From positions 1,798,001-1,862,000 of the forward strand of contig NZ_CP165646.1 in assembly GCF_041199995.1 (NCBI RefSeq): DNA of 64,000 bases, written 5' to 3'. The notes below the pieces were generated by a model, which was not told the DNA's origin, ran no database searches, and was given only the letters and a program-made list of their open reading frames with translations. The number at the start of each line of letters is the position of its first letter. Position 1 is the first letter of the stretch. Source of the stretch: Leptotrichia sp. HSP-342 (GTDB lineage: Bacteria; Fusobacteriota; Fusobacteriia; Fusobacteriales; Leptotrichiaceae). Below, one piece after another: positions 9,347-17,465 of this stretch. The position numbers and the translations under genes are program-made.

Positions 9347-11104
9347 ATGCGATTTGATTTGGATGATGATGTAAAATTCATATTGGAACAACTGAATAAA
9401 AACGGAACAGGATTTCTTGTTGGTGGAGCAGTTAGAGATAAAATTCTAAATAAGGATCCCGGTGATTATGATTTCGCAACTGATATAGGTTATTCAGAAT
9501 TAAAAAGAATCTTTGCAGATTATAGCCCAAAAGAAATGGGTGCTCACTTTGGAATTCTTATGATAAATGTCAATGGAAAAAGTTATGAAATAGCAAAATT
9601 CCGTAAAGAAACGGGAGTTTATAACAGCAGATACCCAAAGGAAATAAAATTTGTAAAAACAATTGAAGAAGATTTAGCAAGACGTGATTTTACGATAAAT
9701 TCGCTTGCTTACAGCAAGCAAACTGGGATAGTTGATTTGTATGGCGGAAGGCAGGATATTAGAAGAAAAGTTATAAGGTTTGTAGGAAAGCCTAAGATAA
9801 GGATAGAAGAGGATGCACTTAGAATTTTGAGGGCCTTTAGATTTGTTTCTAAGTTAGGATTTAATTTGGATAAAAAAACATCGGAAGCTATTTATAAAAA
9901 AAGAAAATTTTTGACAAAAATATCTAAAGAGAGAATTTTTGACGAATTAAGTAAAATTTTAATGGGAAAGTATTCAAAAAAAGCTTTTATCGAAATGAAA
10001 AAATTACGAGTTTTAGAAATAATAATTCCAGAATTTCGTTATGCCTATAATTTTAATCAGAATAACCCCCATCATCCTGATGACTTGTTTAACCACATTA
10101 TAAAAGTTATCCATCTTTGTGATTACGATTTGATAACGAGATTTGCCGCACTTTTTCACGATTTAGGAAAAATAAATGTGAAAATTATTGATGCAAAAGG
10201 TATTTTTCATTTTTATGGACATGAAAAAGAAAGTGCATTAATCGCGGAAGAAGAGTTGAGACAGCTTAAAGCTTCTAATGATTTTACAAATTCAGTAAAA
10301 AAAATTGTAAGAAATCATATGTTAATCTATCAGGATGTTTCAGATAAGACGTTGAAAAAGCTGATTATAGAAATGGAAGAAAAAAATCTAAAAAGACTTT
10401 TCAATTTATTTTATGCAGATTTAAATTCTAAAGAAATTAGCAGAAAAAAAGAAAATGAAAAGATTTTGCAAAATTTTTGGGATAAAATTGAAAATATAAA
10501 AAAACAGGGGAAAATACCACAGTTTAATGACTTGGATATAACTGGAATTGATTTGATTAATCTTAAATTTAGCAATCGTGAGATTGGTGAAGTAAAAAAT
10601 AAGCTATATGAACTTGTTTTAGGAGATGAAATTGAAAATGAGAAGGAAGCATTATTAAAATATATTGTAAAGCATTACAATTTAAATGATAAATTTGAGT
10701 ATGAAAATTCATGTGGAGCGATTGTTTTTAATGAAAATACTGAAAAAATTTTGCTTGTGAAAATGCACAATGGTAACTGGGGATTTCCAAAAGGGCATAT
10801 CGAAAACAATGAAACAAAGGAAGAAACAGCAATTCGTGAAGTTCACGAAGAAACAAATGTAAATATAAAAATTATTCCAAATTTTGAACGTGAAATAAAG
10901 TATATTCCAAACGAAAAAACTATTAAGAAAGTTACGATTTTTGCAGGAATTACACAAGATGAAGAGGTTAAGATTGATACTTTTGAAATTGAGGATTTTC
11001 AGTGGTGTACTTATGAGGAAGCATTAAAGCTGGTTACTTATAAGCTTCAGAAGGATGTACTGGAAAAGGCAAGAAAAGTATTTGTAAAGTCGAAGATAGG
11101 TTAG
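9347..11104 (+). CDS. CCA-adding tRNA nucleotidyltransferase fused to a C-terminal Nudix domain
   Basis: 585 residues in two parts. Residues 1-440 are a class II tRNA nucleotidyltransferase: LVGGAVRD (24-31), the DxD metal pair D40/D42, the ARRDFTIN motif, and an HD-type domain with ALFHDLGK near 262. Residues 452-585 form an Ap4A-hydrolase-like Nudix domain with WGFPKGH. The Nudix box runs from about 483 as G-x5-E-x7-REVHEET, with N where the consensus has G. The first part repairs tRNA 3' ends; the second should cleave a nucleoside diphosphate-linked substrate. It sits between rsmB and a YgjP gene. The Nudix fusion is the unusual point. Confidence 0.88.
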   Translation: MRFDLDDDVKFILEQLNKNGTGFLVGGAVRDKILNKDPGDYDFATDIGYSELKRIFADYSPKEMGAHFGILMINVNGKSYEIAKFRKETGVYNSRYPKEIKFVKTIEEDLARRDFTINSLAYSKQTGIVDLYGGRQDIRRKVIRFVGKPKIRIEEDALRILRAFRFVSKLGFNLDKKTSEAIYKKRKFLTKISKERIFDELSKILMGKYSKKAFIEMKKLRVLEIIIPEFRYAYNFNQNNPHHPDDLFNHIIKVIHLCDYDLITRFAALFHDLGKINVKIIDAKGIFHFYGHEKESALIAEEELRQLKASNDFTNSVKKIVRNHMLIYQDVSDKTLKKLIIEMEEKNLKRLFNLFYADLNSKEISRKKENEKILQNFWDKIENIKKQGKIPQFNDLDITGIDLINLKFSNREIGEVKNKLYELVLGDEIENEKEALLKYIVKHYNLNDKFEYENSCGAIVFNENTEKILLVKMHNGNWGFPKGHIENNETKEETAIREVHEETNVNIKIIPNFEREIKYIPNEKTIKKVTIFAGITQDEEVKIDTFEIEDFQWCTYEEALKLVTYKLQKDVLEKARKVFVKSKIG

Positions 11105-11145
11105 AGTTTAGAAAAATAAATGTATGAGGAAAATAAAGTAAAAAA

Positions 11146-11850
11146 ATGAAAACAGAAAAAATTTTAGGTTATGAAGTTCACAGAAAAAAAGTAAAAAATA
11201 TAAATTTGCGAATAAAGCCCAATATGGAAGTTTATATTTCTGTGCCAATGAATTTACATCGTGATTACATCGAAAATTTTATCCGTTCTAAAGAAGGCTG
11301 GATAAAAAGTGTTTTGAAAAAAGTTGAAGATGTGAAGAAAAAACAGAAGGGCTTTGAATACAAAACTGGCGAAATTCATAAATTTTTGGGAAAAGAATAC
11401 AATTTAACTGTGAAAACAGGAAACTTTAATGGAGTGAATTTAATAAATAATGAAAAAAAGCCGAATATAATTTTAACAGTTAATGAAAACATTTTGGAAA
11501 ATACCGACGAAAAGAAAAAAGTTATGGAAAAATGGTATTTTGAAAATGCAAAAAAGTTATTTCCGCAATTTATGGAAAAATGGCTGAAAATATTGGATGA
11601 GCATGTGGAAAAAGTGGCAATAAAGCCTATGAAGACTAGATGGGGCTCGTGCAATTATGTAAAAAAATATATAAATCTTAATACGGAGCTTATAAAAAGG
11701 ACGCCTTTTGAGATAGAATATGTGGTTTTACATGAATTGACTCATTTAAAGTATCCAAATCACGGAAAGGGTTTTTATAATTATGTCGAACGATATATGC
11801 CAAATTACAAGATTGCTGAAAAAATGCTAAATGCTAAACATTATTATTAA
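11146..11850 (+). CDS. YgjP-like (DUF45/WLM) putative zinc metallohydrolase
   Basis: 234 residues with the DUF45 layout: a basic N-terminal part beginning GYEVHRKKVKNINLRIKP, then MKTRWGSC, then VLHELTHLKYPNHGKGFY. The HExxH plus downstream His is the zinc-binding set. E. coli YgjP is reported to act as a UTP pyrophosphatase, but the activity of this protein is not known. The ribosome site is poor (GAGG about 16 bases upstream). It lies 41 bp after the CCA gene and probably shares its transcript, followed by a terminator. Confidence 0.82.
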   Translation: MKTEKILGYEVHRKKVKNINLRIKPNMEVYISVPMNLHRDYIENFIRSKEGWIKSVLKKVEDVKKKQKGFEYKTGEIHKFLGKEYNLTVKTGNFNGVNLINNEKKPNIILTVNENILENTDEKKKVMEKWYFENAKKLFPQFMEKWLKILDEHVEKVAIKPMKTRWGSCNYVKKYINLNTELIKRTPFEIEYVVLHELTHLKYPNHGKGFYNYVERYMPNYKIAEKMLNAKHYY

Positions 11851-11887
11851 ATTTCAAATAAAAGTAATATTAAAAATATTTTTTTAA

Positions 11888-11930
11888 ATAAAATAGGAAC
11901 TACCAGTTAATAGCAGTTCCTTTATTTTTT
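11888..11930. terminator. Bidirectional terminator after the YgjP-like gene
   Basis: The stem AGGAACT (11895-11901) / AGTTCCT (11915-11921) is extended by flanking A and T runs on both sides. It lies between two convergent genes. Confidence 0.75.
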
Positions 11931-11940
11931 ATTAATTCAA

Positions 11941-12333
11941 TTAATTAATATCATCAATGTCGTAATCGACTAAAATTTCAATTTCTCCATTTTCATGGAC
12001 AAAAAGCCCAGTAACAGCCTCATGAGGTAAATCGTTGTGCATTTTCTCAGCTGCTTGTCGAATATAGCCTTTTTGTGTTTCATCATCAATAGGACAACCA
12101 GCACAGTCACTATGTCCTGCCACAAAGATATGGTCAGATTTATGTTTATTAACCGAAATTAAAACAACCTTATCTTCTATTTTTTTTAAATAACCCTCAT
12201 CACTAACAATTTTATTTACCGCTCCTGCATCAGTAATGGTATCAACAAAAGTATATCTATAATTACTTCTGATATATTCATTCAAAATATGAATAAATCT
12301 CCCATCCATACAGCATACTAAAGTACAAAACAT
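11941..12333 (-). CDS. Small beta-carbonic-anhydrase-like protein
   Basis: 130 residues, about 60% of a normal beta-carbonic anhydrase. It keeps the zinc and dyad pattern: C8-x-D10-x-R12 (CCMDGR) and H74-x-x-C77 (GHSDCAGC). This matches the short Pro_CA_2-type putative carbonic anhydrases. Because much of the usual active-site framework is missing, CO2 hydration is not assured; it may be a zinc protein of other function. GGGAGGA lies before the ATG. It is separated from the flavoprotein gene upstream by about 120 bp. Confidence 0.7.
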   Translation of the reverse strand: MFCTLVCCMDGRFIHILNEYIRSNYRYTFVDTITDAGAVNKIVSDEGYLKKIEDKVVLISVNKHKSDHIFVAGHSDCAGCPIDDETQKGYIRQAAEKMHNDLPHEAVTGLFVHENGEIEILVDYDIDDIN

Positions 12334-12451
12334 AATATCCTCCCTTATTCAAACAACTATAGATTTTAAATTATTACAAATTTGAAGTTGCTTGAAAAAT
12401 ATCTTAAAGATGTTGAGATTATAGCATATTTATTGGTAAAAATCAAAAATT

Positions 12452-14101
12452 TTAACTTAATAAATTTTCTAGAAAATATTCAATCACATATTCTGCACAT
12501 TTTATCCCATCAACTGCCGCCGACATAATCCCGCCAGCATATCCTGCACCTTCTCCACAAGGCATAAGACCTTCAATATTTGAGAAAAATCTTTCATTTC
12601 TAGGAATTTTCACTGGAGATGAACTACGGCTTTCGACACCTGACAGAATTGCGTCATAATTAGCAAAACCCTTTATTTTTTTATCCATTAAGGTAATTCC
12701 TTCTTTTATGGAATCGTTTATAAATTGTGGAAAAATTTTATTTAAGTTTGCAAATTTGTAGCCTGCTAGGTAGCTTGGCCTTACTTTTCCTAATTTTGTT
12801 GAGATTTTATTATTTACAAAATCGCCAAATAGCTGAATAGGGGCTTTGTAATCTTTTCCACCAAGCTCAAATGCTTTTTCTTCCAATTTTCTTTGAAATT
12901 CGACTCCAGCTAAAACGCTTTCTCCTGGGAAATCTTCAGGAAATACATTTACCAAAATTGCAGAGTTTGCATTTTCCAAATCTCTCTGTGAATAACTCAT
13001 TCCATTTACGACAAGTCTGCCTTCTTCGCTTGAAGATGGTACAACGACACCTCCAGGACACATGCAGAATGTATAAACTCCACGTCCGTTGCTTGTCTTT
13101 ACATTTAATTTATATTCTGCAGCAGGTAATTTATCAGCAAATTTTCCATATTGCGAATAATTTATCATACTTTGAAGATGCTCAATTCTGACTCCTACCG
13201 AAAAAGTTTTCCGTTCCATTGTCACATTTTCTTCGTTCAGCATAAAGAAAGTTTCTCTTGCGCTATGCCCAATTGCAAGAATTACAATATTTGTTGGAAT
13301 TTCATAAATTTTATTTTCATCAGAATTTTCTACATTTTCAACTAAAATGCTTTTTATTTTGTTATTTTCAGAATCAGGTTTTTCATAGTTTACTTTTACA
13401 AGTTTTGTGCTAAAACGGTACTCTCCCCCAAGACTTTCGATTTTATGCCTGATTTTGCGCATTATTTCAATTAATTTATCAGTTCCGATGTGGGGTTTGG
13501 ACATATAATTTATTTTTGGATCAGCACCAGCGAGAATTAATTCATCATAAACCTTCTGAATCCGAAAATTATTTGTGTTCGTGTTTAGTTTCCCATCTGA
13601 AAATGTTCCAGCTCCTCCTTCTCCAAACTGTACATTTGAATATTTATCAAGTTTTCCAGTTTTGAAAAAATTATAGACATCCTTTTCACGCTCATCTACA
13701 TTTTTTCCCTGCTCAATGATAATTGGCTTTAATCCAGCTTCGGCAAGCACAAGTCCAGCAAAAATTCCAGCAGGACCGCTTCCAACAATAACAGGACGTT
13801 TTACATTTTCAGTTTCTGTAAAGTTCTCAATTTTTTCCGTAGAATAAGGTTTTTTCTCAATTTTTCGCACATTTTTTACATTTTCAAATCTTTTCTTTTC
13901 CGTTTCCTCATCAAAGTTGAAGGAAATATCCACTGCATAAACAAATACAATATTATCTTTTTTTCTGGCATCAATCGCCTGTCCTGCGATTTCAAATGAC
14001 TTTACTTCATTCTCATTGATTCTGTAAAGTTTGTAAACTGTTTTTTTTAAATCGTTTTCGCTGTGTTTTACAGGCATTTTTATATTATTTATTCTAATCA
14101 T
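12452..14101 (-). CDS. FAD-dependent dehydrogenase, COG2509 family
   Basis: A 549-residue flavoprotein of unknown substrate. An N-terminal domain of about 100 residues precedes the dinucleotide-binding motif VIVGSGPAGIFAGL. Then come FGEGGAGTFSDGK, a glycine-rich segment typical of this family, and a C-terminal CGEGAGYAGGIMSAA motif that closes the FAD site. Length and order fit COG2509. AAGGAG is five bases before the ATG. The neighbour 14272-15507 is another FAD protein with a related fold, on the same strand after 170 bp. I cannot assign a reaction. Confidence 0.85.
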   Translation of the reverse strand: MIRINNIKMPVKHSENDLKKTVYKLYRINENEVKSFEIAGQAIDARKKDNIVFVYAVDISFNFDEETEKKRFENVKNVRKIEKKPYSTEKIENFTETENVKRPVIVGSGPAGIFAGLVLAEAGLKPIIIEQGKNVDEREKDVYNFFKTGKLDKYSNVQFGEGGAGTFSDGKLNTNTNNFRIQKVYDELILAGADPKINYMSKPHIGTDKLIEIMRKIRHKIESLGGEYRFSTKLVKVNYEKPDSENNKIKSILVENVENSDENKIYEIPTNIVILAIGHSARETFFMLNEENVTMERKTFSVGVRIEHLQSMINYSQYGKFADKLPAAEYKLNVKTSNGRGVYTFCMCPGGVVVPSSSEEGRLVVNGMSYSQRDLENANSAILVNVFPEDFPGESVLAGVEFQRKLEEKAFELGGKDYKAPIQLFGDFVNNKISTKLGKVRPSYLAGYKFANLNKIFPQFINDSIKEGITLMDKKIKGFANYDAILSGVESRSSSPVKIPRNERFFSNIEGLMPCGEGAGYAGGIMSAAVDGIKCAEYVIEYFLENLLS

Positions 14102-14271
14102 TTTTCTCCTTAATTTAGTTTAGCTGTTTTTAAAAGTTTGCAATATTATTTTTCATTTTAAATAGTAAATTTGCTATAAATCTATTTTAGAAATAGAGTT
14201 AAAAGTAAATAATTTATAAAATTTATTATTAATAGTGTTTAATTTAGCAACATTTTAAATTATACTTTTTT

Positions 14272-15507
14272 TTAAAGATTTTTTCCTAAAAAATATCCAG
14301 AAGTCCACGCCCATTGTAAGTTAAATCCACCGCATTCACCATAAACATCCAGTATTTCCCCAGCAAAATACAGATTTTTAACTTTTTTTGATTCCAGATT
14401 TTCCAGATTAACTTCACTTAGAGGAATACCTCCAGCAGTAACTTGAGCCGCTTTAAAGCCATTGGTATCAATAATTTTTATTCTATATTTTTTTAAAGTT
14501 GTACAAATTTTGCGAATTTCGTTGTCTGTAAGTTCATTTATACTTTTTGATAATTTTTCAATTCCTGCCGATTTTGTTAAAAATTGTCCTAGTTTTTTAT
14601 TGACAACTCCATTAAAAAATTGTTCCATTGTAAAATCCTTTAATATTGTCCGGCGTTTTTTCAAAATTTCAAAAATTTCATTATAAGTAAATTTTGGCAT
14701 AAAGTCAATTTCAAATTCCACATTTTTATAAATTGGGAAAACATACGAAATATTAAAAACCACATTTCCAGAAATGCCAAAATCAGTAAACAGCAGTTCA
14801 CCATCATAAGTACAAATTTTTTCCTTTTCACCGTTTCTGTTTTCTCCAAAAGCTGTAATTTCCACATCCGACTTAATCCCTTTTAAACCTTTAATTTTTT
14901 CTTTTTCTGCCTTTAGCTGTACAATAACAGGCGTTAATTCTGTGACAGTATGCCCAAAGCATTTTGCCAGCTCATAGCCGCTTCCGTTCGAACCAAGTTC
15001 AGGATACGATTTTCCACCAGTTGCAAGCACTACCTTTTTGGCAATTATCTGCCTTTTATCCTCAGAAATTATCTTAAAATCAAACATTTCCTTCTCAATT
15101 TTTGTAACATAAAAATCTGTAATTATCTCTATTCCAAGACTTTGTGTATAAAATCTGAGTCCATCCACAATTGATGCAGCCTGTCCGCTAAGTGGATAAA
15201 CTTTCCCTCGATTTTCCTCATTACAAATAATCCCGACTTCATCTTCAAAAAATCTCATTGCATCTTGTGAAGTAAAACTTTCTAAAATTTTCTCAATAGG
15301 CTGCTTCATTTTTTCAATTCCAAAATAATTTCTATTGGAAGCATTCACATTTGTCAAGTTACATCGTCCATTTCCAGTTGTAAGTACTTTTTTCAGAACC
15401 CTGTCCTTTCTTTCCAAAATGACAACATCCTTACCATTTTTTTTTGCAGTAATCGCTGTTAAAAAACCCGATGCACCGCCACCAATTATTGCTATTTCTT
15501 TTTTCAT
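14272..15507 (-). CDS. NAD(P)/FAD-dependent oxidoreductase, HI0933/YhiN family
   Basis: 411 residues with the COG2081 pattern: N-terminal IIGGGASGFLTAITAKKNG, then TTGNGRCNLTN, the internal motif LATGGKSYPELGSNGSGY, and C-terminal FAGEILDVYGECGGFNLQWAW. These are diagnostic of the HI0933 flavoprotein family, whose function remains unsettled. The ATG at 15507 has AGGA about seven bases upstream. Together with the COG2509 gene it makes a pair of orphan flavoproteins. Confidence 0.88.
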   Translation of the reverse strand: MKKEIAIIGGGASGFLTAITAKKNGKDVVILERKDRVLKKVLTTGNGRCNLTNVNASNRNYFGIEKMKQPIEKILESFTSQDAMRFFEDEVGIICNEENRGKVYPLSGQAASIVDGLRFYTQSLGIEIITDFYVTKIEKEMFDFKIISEDKRQIIAKKVVLATGGKSYPELGSNGSGYELAKCFGHTVTELTPVIVQLKAEKEKIKGLKGIKSDVEITAFGENRNGEKEKICTYDGELLFTDFGISGNVVFNISYVFPIYKNVEFEIDFMPKFTYNEIFEILKKRRTILKDFTMEQFFNGVVNKKLGQFLTKSAGIEKLSKSINELTDNEIRKICTTLKKYRIKIIDTNGFKAAQVTAGGIPLSEVNLENLESKKVKNLYFAGEILDVYGECGGFNLQWAWTSGYFLGKNL

Positions 15508-15669
15508 ACTGTGATCCTATTCTCCTAAATATTTATTTGTTATAAATCTCAAAATCATAGTCAGTTCATTTAAAAATTGGAATAAAAATATGCAAAGGTT
15601 ATAATTTTCTACTCTCATTTTAAACTATGATTTCTATATTATTAATTTCTTTGTTCAAAAGCTAATCTA

Positions 15670-15745
15670 AAATAAAAACGAGCCGTGTGCTCGTTTTTTT
15701 GTATGAAAGAAGTCTAAATGTAGAGATGGGGCGTCTCTATTAGAC
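15670..15745 (-). ncRNA. Candidate small RNA with C-rich hairpin loop
   Basis: A predicted transcript of about 76 nt. It would begin about six bases after a consensus promoter, directly in a long hairpin: GTCTAA-TAGAGA pairs with TCTCTA-(3-nt bulge)-TTAGAC, fwd 15712-15745. The loop reads CGCCCCA on the RNA. About 13 single-stranded bases and an A-run follow, then the terminator ACGAGC-acacg-GCTCGTTTTT (15689-15698 with 15674-15683). There is no ribosome site and no open frame. Promoter, structure and terminator fit together, but no family could be recognised. Confidence 0.75.
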
Positions 15746-15750
15746 AGTTA

Positions 15751-15779
15751 TTTATATCACATATAACTTTATTTGTCAA
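15751..15779 (-). promoter_or_regulatory. Consensus promoter of the small RNA candidate
   Basis: On the minus strand TTGACA (15779-15774), a 17-base spacer ending in TGA (extended -10), then TATAAA (15756-15751). It points at 15745. Confidence 0.85.
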
Positions 15780-15829
15780 TATTCTAAGAATCACTTTTTT
15801 AACTTCCTATTAAAAATTTTAAATTATAA

Positions 15830-15875
15830 AAGACAGTCAAAATATATCATTTCTATATAATGACTGTTTTTAAAT
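15830..15875 (-). terminator. Terminator after the small exported protein gene
   Basis: The arms AAACAGTCA and TGACTGTC flank a long AT-rich loop on the minus strand, followed by TTTTAT. It lies about 50 bases after the stop of the 15925-16209 gene. Confidence 0.55.
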
Positions 15876-15924
15876 TATTTATCTGATTTATTTTGATACA
15901 TGACTCGTAACTTATTTTTTAATT

Positions 15925-16209
15925 TTATTTTTTATTTGCATCTTTTAAATTTATAGTTTTTGGAGTATTAGTTTTTATATCCTTTGTAGTAGTTTTTGGA
16001 GCTTTTGGTTCTTTCTGAGTTCTATTGGTAATTGCTCTTTTTAAAGCCCTACCTGCACTATTTCCTAATATTACTCCACTATCCATTACCATTCCCATGG
16101 CTCTTCCATCCTCACCTCCAATTATTCTACCTGCCTGTGCAAAAGTACAGCTGATGCAACTAGAAGCAATAATTGTTGTTAATAACAAAACTTTAAATTT
16201 AGATTTCAT
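15925..16209 (-). CDS. Small exported protein, unrecognised
   Basis: 94 residues. An N-terminal signal peptide (MKSKFKVLLLTTIIASS) is followed by CISC and FAQA-G. The cleavage could be lipoprotein-type at a Cys or ordinary signal peptidase after AQA. The mature part is glycine-rich (GRIIGGEDGRAMG) and ends in a Lys/Thr-rich tail. I do not recognise a family. It has its own promoter and terminator, so it is likely a real single-gene unit. It sits next to the small RNA candidate. Confidence 0.65.
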   Translation of the reverse strand: MKSKFKVLLLTTIIASSCISCTFAQAGRIIGGEDGRAMGMVMDSGVILGNSAGRALKRAITNRTQKEPKAPKTTTKDIKTNTPKTINLKDANKK

Positions 16210-16261
16210 AACAATTCTCTCCTTTTTTTACAGTAATTAATTTTCTATTATTTTCAATAGT

Positions 16262-16290
16262 ATATTACCATATATTTTTCGTAATGTCAA
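16262..16290 (-). promoter_or_regulatory. Promoter of the small exported protein gene
   Basis: On the minus strand TTGACA (16290-16285), a 17-base spacer and TAATAT (16267-16262), about 50 bases before the ATG at 16209. Confidence 0.75.
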
Positions 16291-16558
16291 TACTATTTTA
16301 TGAAAAAGTTTAAAAATTTTTTGTTTTAATATAGTATTTAATTTACCGTATAAATATTGACTTTTATTTTATTTGTTATAATTATATCAATAACAGAATA
16401 TTTTAAAATTCTATAATAATTAGTTTGATAGGTTTGTTAAAAAAATTGAATCTAATTTTTAAGTATCTAAATAAGAGATTTTTATTTAAATTTTGAAAAA
16501 TTGCTTGTTGCTAATAAATATTTTTTCATAATTAAATGTTTTCTCTTTTTGTATAAGC

Positions 16559-16584
16559 AAGGGAAATCAATCGCCATTTCCCTT
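16559..16584. repeat. Perfect 9-bp inverted repeat
   Basis: AAGGGAAAT (16559-16567) and ATTTCCCTT (16576-16584) flank CAATCGCC. No T-run follows, so it is not a standard terminator. It is part of the repeat-rich gap 16210-17249. Confidence 0.6.
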
Positions 16585-16692
16585 CATTTCGCAATAATAG
16601 TTATTCTAGTATATTTAAATAATAATATATTAAAGAGAATGGCGAAAGTGCTACGCACTAACCCTGGCTCGTCTAAGCATTTTTTTGAAATA

Positions 16693-16713
16693 TTCCCAAA
16701 TAAAATTTGGGAA
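16693..16713. repeat. Perfect 9-bp hairpin
   Basis: TTCCCAAAT, loop AAA, ATTTGGGAA. It lies in the same repeat-rich gap, which has no supported gene between 16210 and 17249. Confidence 0.6.
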
Positions 16714-16766
16714 AGTAGTTTAAACCTTATTATTTGGATAAAACCTTGATTACTACGAAAACGAAA

Positions 16767-17093
16767 CTCGCTAACGCTCACTTTCGCAAATAAAGTTTAG
16801 AACAACTCTATAAAATATTTTTGCTATAAAGCTTTTGGCGAAAGAAACACATAAATGTGTTTAGTCGTTTTCATTCAAAAAAAATCACGACATTCTCTAT
16901 TAAATTATAAAGATTATCATATTTAAATTTTAGGCTTTTGTATTTGGAAAATATTAAATAAGCAAAATTTCGTTAAAGGAAAAATAACTAAATATGAATA
17001 TATTTCTTTCGCCATAATTTTTATAATGATAGAACTTATTTATGTTAAAATAACTCTTGTTTGCGAAAGTGAGTGTAGTTTTTACGAAGCGAG
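16767..17093. repeat. Region bounded by imperfect inverted repeats
   Basis: The left arm 16767-16795 (CTCGCT...CTCACTTTCGCAAA) is the inverse of the right arm 17059-17093 (TTTGCGAAAGTGAG...GAAGCGAG). Between them lie the 60-bp block (16836-16894) and the start of repeat copy B. A second inner pair is TGGCGAAAGAAA (16836) with TTTCTTTCGCCA (about 17004-17015). The nesting suggests repeated insertion of small palindromic elements. Confidence 0.55.
16836..16894 (+). repeat. 60-bp repeat block, second copy
   Basis: It is almost identical to 7541-7600: one T to C change and one base missing. It carries the same AAACACAT/ATGTGTTT hairpin and the same position relative to the larger repeat. Confidence 0.8.
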
Positions 17094-17167
17094 TTTTATT
17101 TTTTCTTTATAAGAAAGTTTTGCGTAAAGCGGGGTTATAAGGGCATGGCGACTGATGGCCTTACGTT
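16962..17167 (+). repeat. Dispersed structured repeat, copy B
   Basis: About 206 bp. The ends match copies A and C (GCAAAATTTCGTTAAAG at the left; TTTATAAGAAAGTTTTGC then GTAAAGCGGGG at the right). The middle is longer and contains extra inverted-repeat sequence. The 3' hairpin keeps loop GGCGACTG, but its stem has mismatches, so this copy may be decayed. Confidence 0.8.
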
Positions 17168-17249
17168 ATAATTTCTACTATTAAAATACGAAATAATATT
17201 AAATGTAAAGATACAAAATAATAAAAAATAATATAAGGAGTGATATTCT

Positions 17250-17420
17250 ATGAAAAACATTTTTAAAATTCTAATTTTAATTTTAGTTGGGGTAAGTATG
17301 GCTAGTTGCGAACTTTTTAGTCCTTCACGATGGGAAGAATATAATCAGAGCCGAAAAGAAAGAGGAAGAGAATGTTATAAATACCCTAGTGGAAATGTTT
17401 ATTGTGAAGATACAAAATAA
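17250..17420 (+). CDS. 56-residue lipoprotein, unrecognised
   Basis: A short gene with a good ribosome site (AAGGAG, nine bases upstream). The N-terminus MKNIFKILILILVGVSMASC is a lipoprotein signal with Cys20 as the lipidation site. The mature part is only 36 residues, charged, with two further Cys (ECYKYPSGN...YCEDTK) that could form a disulfide. It resembles small entericidin- or YgdI-like lipoproteins only in general form. It sits directly downstream of repeat copy B and before a shared terminator. Confidence 0.7.
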   Translation: MKNIFKILILILVGVSMASCELFSPSRWEEYNQSRKERGRECYKYPSGNVYCEDTK

Positions 17421-17425
17421 TTGAA

Positions 17426-17465
17426 AAAAGAAAAACTCCAGTCTAATAAACTAGAGTTTTTTTTT
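17426..17465. terminator. Bidirectional terminator between the small lipoprotein gene and dapB
   Basis: AAAACTCcAGT and ACTaGAGTTTT form a stem with one mismatch and a 7-base loop, followed by a run of T on the plus strand and A on the other side. Confidence 0.7.

Noticed and set aside
12871..13345. Plus-strand open frames across the COG2509 flavoprotein gene.
   Set aside because: They lie entirely opposite a well-supported gene and show low-complexity Leu/Phe/Ile-rich translations typical of antisense AT-rich sequence.
15712..15745. The small-RNA hairpin as a fourth copy of the dispersed repeat, because both contain ATGG.GCGTCT near a loop.
   Set aside because: The flanking GTAAAGCGGG tail and the inverted arms are absent; the short match is likely chance.
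16501..16781. Short open frames on both strands in the repeat-rich gap.
   Set aside because: They overlap inverted repeats, lack ribosome sites and give no recognisable protein.
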